DNA from: Rhodospirillaceae bacterium | GTDB lineage: Bacteria > Pseudomonadota > Alphaproteobacteria > MPNO01 > UBA2964 | Assembly: GCA_002712335.1 (NCBI GenBank) | Contig: PATI01000037.1 | Span: 11,250 to 19,450, forward strand | Direction of reading: 5' to 3' | Length of the DNA: 8,201 nucleotides | Shown: piece after piece, positions 1 through 6,502 of the stretch | Layout: each line of letters begins with the position of its first letter | How positions within the stretch are numbered: the first letter of the stretch is position 1 | Made by a program: the position numbers and the translations under genes | The notes under the pieces: model-generated | What the model saw: only the letters and a program-made list of their open reading frames with translations | Databases searched by the model: none | What the model was told of the DNA's origin: nothing

Positions 1-26
1 CTTATTGGGTAATCAATTTTTGACAT
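1..26 (-). CDS. 5' end of the next operon gene (partial, possibly purF)
   Basis: An ATG at 26-24 opens a frame that stays open to the window edge and reads MSKIDYPI. Its first base is the last base of the cvpA TGA stop (a TGATG overlap), which is typical of translationally coupled operon genes. A purine-rich AAGGGC lies upstream inside the end of cvpA and could act as a ribosome binding site. Eight residues are too few to identify the protein. In many alphaproteobacteria cvpA is followed by purF (amidophosphoribosyltransferase), so purF is the most likely candidate, but this rests on synteny alone. The rest of the gene is outside the window. Confidence 0.5.
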
Positions 27-673
27 CATTGTTGGCCCTTGATAAGGCGGTCCATTTCACGCCTTTGGCTGGGTTTATAGCCTTTTAAAGGCGAAACCGG
101 TGGCTTTTTTGTTTCTGGTTTTATCAACTTTTCAAACTGTTCATTTAGCATTCTATTATTTTTATTCTGAATAATAGGAACTTTAGACCAATTGTCGGGT
201 GCCAAATTTTGTATCTGTATAGCCCCCCATTTCAACAAGTGTTGGGTTTTAGATTCCTGTATCCATTTTGGTTGACGTGATTGATCTTTTGGTAAATCCA
301 TGATCCATACTAAACCTATATAACCCAACGACACTATTATTGCACCAAGTCCTAAACCAAATGCCAAACCTACTGTTCGGTCTAATGCGCTTAACGCACT
401 AGAGCGTACTTGGTTACCAATCAAGTGACTAATCATTGTAAAAATAATCAAGGATCCAATAAATATTATTAGTCCAGCGACACCATCGGCTATAATTTCG
501 ATGGATATCCATTTTCGGGAAAATGGTTGAAGATAATGAAATAGATAAAGTGTAGAAAATATTGCTCCAACCCAGCCTAGAAGAGCCAAGAAGACCCTTA
601 CAAAGCCCATAGAAAAAGCCATTAAACTGGTTAGGGAAATTATTCCAATAATAATTATATCAAAATAATTCAT
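26..673 (-). CDS. cvpA: CvpA family membrane protein
   Basis: A 215-residue inner-membrane protein of the CvpA family, named for a role in colicin V production in E. coli; its molecular function is still unclear. Four hydrophobic segments are visible at about residues 4-24, 26-46, 62-86 and 101-125. The segment SALDRTVGLAFGLGLGAII (94-112) matches the family's conserved stretch of small residues. The remaining 90 or so residues form a hydrophilic, basic tail (KPETKKPPVSP, ending RREMDRLIKGQQ), which makes the protein longer than the roughly 160-residue E. coli version; such tails occur in alphaproteobacteria. The ATG at 673 overlaps the radA stop by four bases (ATGA), and a GGGA at 682-679 lies five bases upstream. 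The next gene starts on the stop codon. It is probably expressed as part of the dnaB-to-cvpA operon. Confidence 0.93.
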   Translation of the reverse strand: MNYFDIIIIGIISLTSLMAFSMGFVRVFLALLGWVGAIFSTLYLFHYLQPFSRKWISIEIIADGVAGLIIFIGSLIIFTMISHLIGNQVRSSALSALDRTVGLAFGLGLGAIIVSLGYIGLVWIMDLPKDQSRQPKWIQESKTQHLLKWGAIQIQNLAPDNWSKVPIIQNKNNRMLNEQFEKLIKPETKKPPVSPLKGYKPSQRREMDRLIKGQQ

Positions 674-2067
674 AACATTCCCGAACTTTTATCTCGTTTG
701 CTCGAAGTTATAGAGAAGAGGCATATTAAATCCGCAATATGTCTAATTTCCTTAGTCTTGATACTTCTATTGACGCTATTTTTTTGATTTTGGTGGTGTC
801 CCGGAAAATAGGCATTTGTAAAACCTAATTTTTGTGCTTCTTTAAACCGCAAATCCATTTGGCCTACAGGCCGTACCTCCCCTGAAAGACCAATTTCACC
901 AAATATAACTGTTTCTGATGTAATAGGCTCATCTTTGAGAGCAGAAATCAATGCTGCAGCAACAGCAAGATCTGCTGCTGGTTCTGAAATACGTAAACCC
1001 CCAGCCACGTTTAGATATACGTCGTGATTTCCAAATTGTAATCCACACCTAGCCTCCAACACAGCTAAAATCACAGCTAATCTTCCTGTATCCCAACCGA
1101 CCACTGCACGTCTAGGGGTACCAAAAGTACTTGGAACAACAAGCGCTTCAATTTCTACAAGAATAGTGCGGCTACCCTCGATACCAGCAAAAACAGCTGC
1201 GCCACTTGTTTTGCCTCGTCGTTGCCCAAGAAAAAGCGCAGATGGATTCTCTACTTCGATCAAACCCGAATGCGTCATTTCAAAAACTCCAATTTCATCT
1301 GTAGGCCCAAATCGATTTTTGATTGCCCGAAGAATTCGAAATTGATGACTAAGATCCCCTTCAAAGTAAAGTACTGTATCAACAATATGTTCTAGAACAC
1401 GTGGCCCGGCAATTGCCCCTTCCTTGGTAACATGCCCAACCAAAAGTAGGGTAAAATTATTTCTTTTTGCTACACGTATCAATTCCTGCGCACTAGTCCG
1501 CACTTGTGAAACGGTCCCCGGAGCGGAGTCTAATGTATCGACGTACATGGTTTGTATGGAGTCAATAACAACCAAACCGACGTCATTAACTTTTTCAAGT
1601 GTAGAAATTATATCCCTCACGTTTGTGGCAGAAGCTAAGGAAATTTCCCTTTCGATAAGTCCCAGCCGAGTAGCTCTAATTCTTACTTGATCAATCGACT
1701 CTTCTCCTGAGATATAAATGCACCTGGCCTTAGTAGAAACTTGGCTGACGAGTTGAAGTAATAATGTGGATTTGCCAATTCCTGGGTCTCCACCGACTAG
1801 GATTGCTGACCCTAGCACTACTCCACCGCCGCAAACTCTATCAAATTCCTTAACATTGCTTATTATCCTCGGCGCAACATCCATTTTTCCTTTTAAACCC
1901 AAAAACTCTATTTGAGTTCCCTTCGCGTGGCCTAGACCCTTCGGAATATTTTCAATGTTCTCTTGAACAAGCGTATTCCACTCATGACAATTTTCACACT
2001 GGCCAACCCATTTCGCATGAGAGGTACCACAGTTGCTGCAAATAAATTTGGTAATTTTTTTAGCCAA
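670..2067 (-). CDS. radA: DNA repair/branch-migration protein RadA
   Basis: RadA (Sms) is a RecA-like, DnaB-type ATPase that promotes branch migration during homologous recombination and repair. Numbering below is from the outer TTG at 2070, which gives 466 residues. A C4 zinc finger uses C11, C14, C25 and C28. Walker A is GGDPGIGKST (93-102) and Walker B ends at VVID (167-170). The RadA-specific KNRFG motif is at 251-255. A C-terminal Lon-protease-like domain contains ISEPAADLAVAAAL and SGEVRPVGQ, and length is normal. No ATG start is possible, because an in-frame TAA lies four codons upstream of two adjacent TTG codons. I prefer the second TTG (2067), since it gives MAKKITKFICSNCG, the usual RadA opening, and sits eight bases after AAGGA. 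It lies 39 bp after mlaF and overlaps cvpA by four bases. Confidence 0.97.
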   Translation of the reverse strand: MAKKITKFICSNCGTSHAKWVGQCENCHEWNTLVQENIENIPKGLGHAKGTQIEFLGLKGKMDVAPRIISNVKEFDRVCGGGVVLGSAILVGGDPGIGKSTLLLQLVSQVSTKARCIYISGEESIDQVRIRATRLGLIEREISLASATNVRDIISTLEKVNDVGLVVIDSIQTMYVDTLDSAPGTVSQVRTSAQELIRVAKRNNFTLLLVGHVTKEGAIAGPRVLEHIVDTVLYFEGDLSHQFRILRAIKNRFGPTDEIGVFEMTHSGLIEVENPSALFLGQRRGKTSGAAVFAGIEGSRTILVEIEALVVPSTFGTPRRAVVGWDTGRLAVILAVLEARCGLQFGNHDVYLNVAGGLRISEPAADLAVAAALISALKDEPITSETVIFGEIGLSGEVRPVGQMDLRFKEAQKLGFTNAYFPGHHQNQKNSVNRSIKTKEIRHIADLICLFSITSSKRDKSSGML

Positions 2068-2075
2068 CAAGTAGG

Positions 2076-2080
2076 TCCTT
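2076..2080 (-). promoter_or_regulatory. radA ribosome binding site (fixes a TTG start)
   Basis: On the minus strand AAGGA is followed after five bases by TTG (2070) and after eight bases by a second TTG (2067). An in-frame TAA just upstream rules out any earlier start, so radA must begin at one of these TTG codons. Confidence 0.75.
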
Positions 2081-2109
2081 TATTTTGGCAATGTAGTACA
2101 ATGTTTAAA

Positions 2110-2889
2110 TTAACAAGGTTTGAAGTCCATTTGAATAGGTCCTTCAGCTGAACCCTGAATAAATTGGTCGACGTATTTATTTCCGCTACTATTTAATTCA
2201 GATACTTCACCAACCCAAATTATTTTTCCTCCATATATCATAGCTATCTTGTTTCCTATTTTTTTTGCACTCGAAATATCGTGTGTAATTGATAAAGTTG
2301 TGGCTCCCAGCTGCTGAACTTTTTCAATAATCAATTCATTTATTATCTCGCCCATGATTGGATCTAAACCAGTCGTAGGCTCATCAAAAAATATTATCTC
2401 CGGATCAGTAGCGATTGCTCTGGCTAATCCTACGCGCTTTTTCATACCGCCGGATAATTCCGCAGGCATTAAATTTGCTGTATCTGATGTCAGACCTACT
2501 TCAGATAATTTTTCTAGTGCTTTTCTTTGAGCGCGTTTTCTATCGAAACTTTTATTCTGCAATAAAGGAAAGGCAACATTTTCCCAGACTGTCAAGCTGT
2601 CAAATAGCCCTGCATTTTGAAATAACATACCTACTTTTTTTAAAAATTTCTGCTTTCTATTCCAACCAATACCTACCGTTTCTTCACCGTTAATTTTTAT
2701 ACTACCTTGATCCGGCTGTAAGAGACCAATTATGTTTTTTAATAAAACCGACTTGCCTGTGCCAGACGCACCGATAATTACCATTGATTGTCCCTTTTGG
2801 ATTTCTAGATTGAGACCATCTAAAACAATATTTTCACCAAACGCCTTGTGAACATTTTTGATGGATATTTTTGAGAAACCAAGAGACAT
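2110..2889 (-). CDS. mlaF: MCE/Mla lipid transporter ATP-binding protein MlaF
   Basis: A 259-residue cytoplasmic ABC ATPase that powers the MlaE permease in phospholipid transport between inner and outer membranes. It has Walker A GASGTGKS (40-47), the Q-loop at Q91 in LFQNAGLFDSLTVWENVAFPL (89-109), signature LSGGM (145-149), Walker B IIFFDEPTTGLDP (165-177) and the H-loop His203 (ITHD). The block LFDSLTVWENVAFPL is characteristic of the MlaF/Ttg2A branch. The C-terminal YVDQFIQGSAEGPIQ (239-253) resembles the tail that, in E. coli MlaF, crosses to the partner subunit. The ATG lies three bases after the mlaE stop with no clear Shine-Dalgarno sequence, so translation is probably coupled to mlaE. 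The MCE protein MlaD, periplasmic MlaC and MlaB are not beside it here. Confidence 0.95.
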   Translation of the reverse strand: MSLGFSKISIKNVHKAFGENIVLDGLNLEIQKGQSMVIIGASGTGKSVLLKNIIGLLQPDQGSIKINGEETVGIGWNRKQKFLKKVGMLFQNAGLFDSLTVWENVAFPLLQNKSFDRKRAQRKALEKLSEVGLTSDTANLMPAELSGGMKKRVGLARAIATDPEIIFFDEPTTGLDPIMGEIINELIIEKVQQLGATTLSITHDISSAKKIGNKIAMIYGGKIIWVGEVSELNSSGNKYVDQFIQGSAEGPIQMDFKPC

Positions 2890-2892
2890 TTT

Positions 2893-3666
2893 TTAGATAG
2901 CGAAATATAGCTCAGTAATAACGTAGTTAGAGGCAAGTATTAGGACTGATGCAGAAACTACAGCGTTTGTTGTTGCCGCTCCTACACCTTGAGCACCTCC
3001 TCGGGAATGGTATCCATGAAAGCAGCCCATTAGAGATATGATCAATCCGAAAACGCTTGCTTTTACTAACCCTGAGATTACGTCTATGGGTTCTAAAATC
3101 TCCCAGGTTCGCTCGAGATAAATAGTAGAGTTGAAACCTAATTTATAAATACTAATTAAGTAACCGCCAAAGACGCCAACAATGTCAGCCACCAAGACAA
3201 GAATGGGAAGCATTAATATGCCCGCAATAATTCGGGGGGCTATAAGATATTTGAAGGGGTTAGTGGACAAAGTTTTTAGTGCATCAAGTTGTTCTGTCAC
3301 ACTCATTGTACCTATTTCGGCAGCCATAGCGGCCCCAATACGACCAGAAACCATTAGTCCCGCTAGAACCGGGGCTAGTTCCCGAGTGATTGATAATACG
3401 ACTACTCCAGCAACGGCTCCTTCTGCATTGAATCGTGCGAAACCCGTATAGCTTTGCAACGCTAAAACCATACCTGTAAAAATCGCTGTCATTCCCACGA
3501 CAGGAAGGGAGTAAAAACCTATTTCTATTATTTGCCTAATTAGCAAACGCCAATAAAATGGAGGAGTAAAACAATGGTACAGAGAACGGCCAGTAAAGAT
3601 TGTTATACGACCAATATGATTGGCAAAAGCTATTACTGTCCGACCAATTGAGGCAAAAGGGTTCAT
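2893..3666 (-). CDS. mlaE: MCE/Mla lipid transporter permease MlaE
   Basis: MlaE is the inner-membrane permease of the Mla/MCE phospholipid transporter and forms a complex with MlaF. Numbering is from an upstream TTG at 3678 (261 residues). Hydrophobic segments are visible at about residues 55-75, 88-108, 147-175, 201-220 and 236-256. The family's most conserved block, ITRELAPVLAGLMVSGRIGA (97-116) followed by AEIGTMSVTEQLDAL (120-134), is intact; EQLDAL is the likely coupling helix that contacts the ATPase. I prefer the ATG at 3666 (257 residues, MNPFASIGRTV), eight bases after the alr stop. The alternative TTG at 3678 overlaps the alr TGA in a TTGA arrangement, and its first four residues (MIYK) add nothing recognisable. 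Shine-Dalgarno signals are weak for both starts. Confidence 0.95.
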   Translation of the reverse strand: MNPFASIGRTVIAFANHIGRITIFTGRSLYHCFTPPFYWRLLIRQIIEIGFYSLPVVGMTAIFTGMVLALQSYTGFARFNAEGAVAGVVVLSITRELAPVLAGLMVSGRIGAAMAAEIGTMSVTEQLDALKTLSTNPFKYLIAPRIIAGILMLPILVLVADIVGVFGGYLISIYKLGFNSTIYLERTWEILEPIDVISGLVKASVFGLIISLMGCFHGYHSRGGAQGVGAATTNAVVSASVLILASNYVITELYFAI

Positions 3667-3674
3667 TTTATATA

Positions 3675-4787
3675 TCAACCGACATAATTACGAAAATAAC
3701 GCCCGCCAAGACTAGTTAATATCTCGTAGCCAATCGTTCCAGCATCTGCAGCAAGTTGATCCACAGTATAGTGTGGCCCAATCAACTCTATCATATCACC
3801 CCGTCGCGAATCTTCTTCCTTTACATCGGTAACATCGAAAGTAACCAAATCCATAGATATACGTCCAATTACTGGAACAGGTTGTTTTCCTATATAGCCT
3901 TTTCCTTGATTCCCGAGCGTTCGGAAGTAACCATCACCATAGCCCAACGCTACTGTTGCTATTCTGGTTTTACGATTTGCCCTAAATGTCGCTCCATAGC
4001 CAACAGTTGCGCTACTATCAACTATGAATGTTTGTAGGATTTTTCCTTTAAGATTAATAACTTGTTCGATTTCATTAATTTCTTTTTTTATAGGTTGCAA
4101 TCCATAAATAGCTGCTCCCGGTCTTACCATATCATAATGATATTCTTTACCTAAGAAGATTCCAGCCGAGTTAGATAAACTGGCCCTCGTGGAAATAAAA
4201 TTTGATCTAATTTCATCAAAGAGACGCTTTTGTTCTTTATTTTTTACTCGTTCTCGATCATCTGCACAGGCCAAATGACTCATTAGATAATCGATGTCTA
4301 TATTTTCAATCAGTTTAGGGTTTTTTTGCAATTTAGTTATCTCGTACGCGTCAAGGCCCAAGCGAGACATTCCAGTATCAAAGTTTATGATTGCTTTGAA
4401 TTTTTTTTCATTGGTTTTACAATAGGAAGACCATTGTTCGATCTCTGCAATACAATTTAGGACCGGTATGACACCAAATTTTATGATGTCCTTCTCTATT
4501 CCTTTGTTTAATCCATTGAGCAAATAAATATCTGCGTTTACGCGGCTTTTATTTAAGAGATTACGAACTTTAATTGCTTCATCCATCATCGCCACAAAAA
4601 AAGAGTCGCATCCCTCCTCAAGAAGACGCCAAACAACCTGTTCAAGTCCTAAACCGTAGGCATTGGACTTAACAACGGCACTGCAAATAGTCCTTGGACT
4701 TAAACGCTTTTTTAAATAGGCAAAGTTTTTTGCCAATATATTGAGATCAATCGTAAGAATAGAACCTGTTTGATCTTTAAAATTCAT
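3675..4787 (-). CDS. alr: Alanine racemase
   Basis: A pyridoxal-phosphate-dependent cytoplasmic racemase that interconverts L- and D-alanine and so supplies D-alanine for peptidoglycan. The 370-residue length is normal. The PLP-binding lysine is K40 in AVVKSNAYGLG (37-47). The second catalytic base is Y264 in TVGYGATFRA (261-270). Arg142 in TGMSRLG (138-144) matches the conserved substrate-pocket arginine, MVRPGAAIYG (220-229) belongs to the PLP phosphate region, and GRISMDLV (308-315) is the C-terminal domain motif. The protein ends in the usual TSLGGRYFR stretch (358-366). The ATG starts two bases after the dnaB stop; AGAGGAAGA lies further upstream than is optimal, so coupling to dnaB is likely. 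I see nothing to suggest a catabolic DadX role rather than a biosynthetic one. Confidence 0.97.
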   Translation of the reverse strand: MNFKDQTGSILTIDLNILAKNFAYLKKRLSPRTICSAVVKSNAYGLGLEQVVWRLLEEGCDSFFVAMMDEAIKVRNLLNKSRVNADIYLLNGLNKGIEKDIIKFGVIPVLNCIAEIEQWSSYCKTNEKKFKAIINFDTGMSRLGLDAYEITKLQKNPKLIENIDIDYLMSHLACADDRERVKNKEQKRLFDEIRSNFISTRASLSNSAGIFLGKEYHYDMVRPGAAIYGLQPIKKEINEIEQVINLKGKILQTFIVDSSATVGYGATFRANRKTRIATVALGYGDGYFRTLGNQGKGYIGKQPVPVIGRISMDLVTFDVTDVKEEDSRRGDMIELIGPHYTVDQLAADAGTIGYEILTSLGGRYFRNYVG

Positions 4788-4789
4788 AT

Positions 4790-6301
4790 TTAAGAATAAT
4801 CTTCCTCTGGCATATAATCGGCACGTGCTAAGTCACCGAATTTTGTTAGAAGGGCGTTAAAATGTAAAAGGGCACGACCGGTTGGCCCATGACGTTGTTT
4901 AGCTACAATAACCTCGGCAATGTTGTGCACTTTTTCCATTTCTTCTTGCCAAACCTGGTGTTCAGGGGTGTCCTCTCGGGGTTCCCGTCGAGCAACGTAA
5001 TACTCTTCCCGAAATATAAACATTACAACGTCTGCGTCTTGCTCAATTGAACCAGATTCACGGAGATCAGAGAGTTGTGGTCTTTTATCTTCACGTTGTT
5101 CGACTTGCCGTGATAGTTGAGATAATGCGAGTACAGGGACGTCGAGGTCTTTTGCTAAAGTCTTGAGACCTCGAGTAATTTCTGAAATTTCCTGAACACG
5201 ATTGTCTTGGCGGAATGAGTTGCCACTTAATAGTTGTAAATAGTCTACAACAATCATACCCAAACCTACCTGGCGTTTGAGGCGCCTTGCTCTAGTTCTT
5301 AATGCAGAAACCGTAAGTGCCGGCGTGTCATCTATAAAGATGGGTGCTCGTTGTAATTCGTGAGAAGCTTGAACAATATTCCCAAATTCAGTATTTCCTA
5401 CTTTACCGCGCCGGATCAGATCAGAGCTGACACCAGATTCTTCCGCGAGAATTCTTGTAGCTAATTGTTCTGCAGACATTTCCAATGAAAAAAATCCAAT
5501 GACCGCGCCATCGGTTATACTTTCATTCCCCTGTTTATCAGTCTCGCGTTTGATATTTTTTGCGGCGTGAAATGCAATATTTGTAGCCAAAGCAGTTTTA
5601 CCCATCGACGGCCGCCCAGCTAGAATAATTAGATCGGATCTATGCAACCCCCCCAGTAGGCTGTCGAGTTCAATCAATCCCGTACCTACTCCGGTGAGTT
5701 TTCCGTCTCGCTTATATGCTGCTTCTGCCTGTTGGATTGCAACAGTCAGAATTGAAGCAAAATCCTTAAATCCACCTTGATAATCGCCTGCCGTTGCTAA
5801 GTCATAAAGCCTTTGTTCAGCACGTTCTATTTGATTTGTTGCTTGATCATCAATCTCCGGTTCATAGGCTTCGTTAACAGTATCTTCACCAATGTCTATC
5901 AGTTGGCGTCGAAGGAAAAGGTCATGAATAGTTTGTCCGTAATCACGGGCATTAATAATAGTTATAGAGCTCGCAGCTAGCCGGGCGAGGTACGCGTGCC
6001 CTCCTAAATCAATTAACCCCTCATCTTTTTCAAAAAAGAATTGCAAAGTTGTCGGGTTTGCTTCCTGTCCACGTTCGATTTGTTTTCCAATTGCTTCAAA
6101 AATTCTTCCGTGGGCCGTATTAACAAAATGCTCTGGTTTTACGAAATCGGAAACCTGCTCATATGCTCTATTGTTAACGAGTATAGCGCCTAGTAGAGCT
6201 TGTTCAGCTTCCAAATTTGACGGAGGTTGACGCCAATTTAAAACATTTTCCTCGGATTGGTGAAGAGTGGCAACGGTCTTTGAGTTTGAGTTTGATTCCA
6301 T
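4790..6301 (-). CDS. dnaB: Replicative DNA helicase DnaB
   Basis: DnaB is the hexameric 5'-3' helicase at the replication fork. The 503-residue protein has a hydrophilic N-terminal extension, then the DnaB N-terminal domain (PPSNLEAEQALLGAIL, 26-41, to about 125). After the linker comes a RecA-fold motor with Walker A GRPSMGKT (229-236), SLEMS (272-276), Walker B VVDYLQLL (351-358), LSRQVEQREDKRP (396-408) and SDLRESGSIEQDADVVMFI (411-429). There is no intein. Between Walker A and SLEMS a polar loop (about 250-264, KRETDKQGNESITDG) matches the insertion I know from alphaproteobacterial DnaB. The ATG at 6301 has an AGG seven bases upstream. It is the first gene of the operon, with a candidate promoter at 6350-6378. 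rpsF, rpsR and rplI, often next to dnaB in other bacteria, are not directly upstream here. Confidence 0.98.
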   Translation of the reverse strand: MESNSNSKTVATLHQSEENVLNWRQPPSNLEAEQALLGAILVNNRAYEQVSDFVKPEHFVNTAHGRIFEAIGKQIERGQEANPTTLQFFFEKDEGLIDLGGHAYLARLAASSITIINARDYGQTIHDLFLRRQLIDIGEDTVNEAYEPEIDDQATNQIERAEQRLYDLATAGDYQGGFKDFASILTVAIQQAEAAYKRDGKLTGVGTGLIELDSLLGGLHRSDLIILAGRPSMGKTALATNIAFHAAKNIKRETDKQGNESITDGAVIGFFSLEMSAEQLATRILAEESGVSSDLIRRGKVGNTEFGNIVQASHELQRAPIFIDDTPALTVSALRTRARRLKRQVGLGMIVVDYLQLLSGNSFRQDNRVQEISEITRGLKTLAKDLDVPVLALSQLSRQVEQREDKRPQLSDLRESGSIEQDADVVMFIFREEYYVARREPREDTPEHQVWQEEMEKVHNIAEVIVAKQRHGPTGRALLHFNALLTKFGDLARADYMPEEDYS

Positions 6302-6306
6302 TTGCA

Positions 6307-6342
6307 GACCTATCAGCTAAATAACAGGTCGATTTTAGCTGA
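6307..6342 (-). promoter_or_regulatory. Overlapping inverted repeats in the dnaB leader
   Basis: On the minus strand TCAGCTAAA (6342-6334) is repeated inverted as TTTAGCTGA (6321-6313), giving a perfect 9-bp stem with a 12-base loop. A second pair, GACCT (6330-6326) with AGGTC (6311-6307), interlocks with it, and its right arm contains the AGG that serves as the dnaB Shine-Dalgarno. The first arm falls near the transcript start predicted from the TATAAT at 6355-6350. The repeats are directly visible; an RNA-level role (mRNA stabilisation or start-site masking) or an operator role is inference. Confidence 0.45.
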
Positions 6343-6349
6343 AGCTGAA

Positions 6350-6378
6350 ATTATATCTATTAAACTTTTACATTCTAA
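6350..6378 (-). promoter_or_regulatory. Candidate dnaB operon promoter
   Basis: A perfect TATAAT (-10) at 6355-6350 lies 17 bases after TTAGAA (6378-6373), a weak -35. The predicted start near 6343 leaves a leader of about 40 bases before the dnaB ATG. The region is AT-rich, so chance matches are expected; the full -10 and its position just upstream of a long operon are the reasons to list it. Confidence 0.45.
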
Positions 6379-6502
6379 GAAAATAAATTTCAAAAATTTG
6401 TTAATCTTGGGGACAAAAACAATAACAGTAAAATTTATTGTGTATAACTTCCATTTGGATTCACAAAGTACTTGCAACAATTGATTTTTTTCTAAAGCGG
6501 AT

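Noticed and set aside
251..275. cvpA as evidence of a colicin or bacteriocin locus
   Set aside because: Despite its name, cvpA is a widespread housekeeping gene, and nothing nearby resembles a bacteriocin, immunity or export gene.
1424..3451. Plus-strand open frames opposite radA, mlaF and mlaE (1424-1690, 1963-2151, 2415-2693, 3182-3451)
   Set aside because: Each lies antisense within or across a well-supported gene with intact family motifs and has no recognisable domain of its own; they are shadows of those coding sequences.
6307..6342. H-type pseudoknot in the dnaB leader
   Set aside because: The two repeats interlock in pseudoknot order, but only one base would have to span the 9-bp stem between the right-hand arms. 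That is sterically implausible, so alternative hairpins are the better reading.
6302..6484. A 60-codon plus-strand frame in the spacer upstream of dnaB
   Set aside because: It begins at a TTG, has no ribosome binding site, and lies antisense across the dnaB promoter and leader. Its composition looks like translated AT-rich spacer and matches no domain I recognise.
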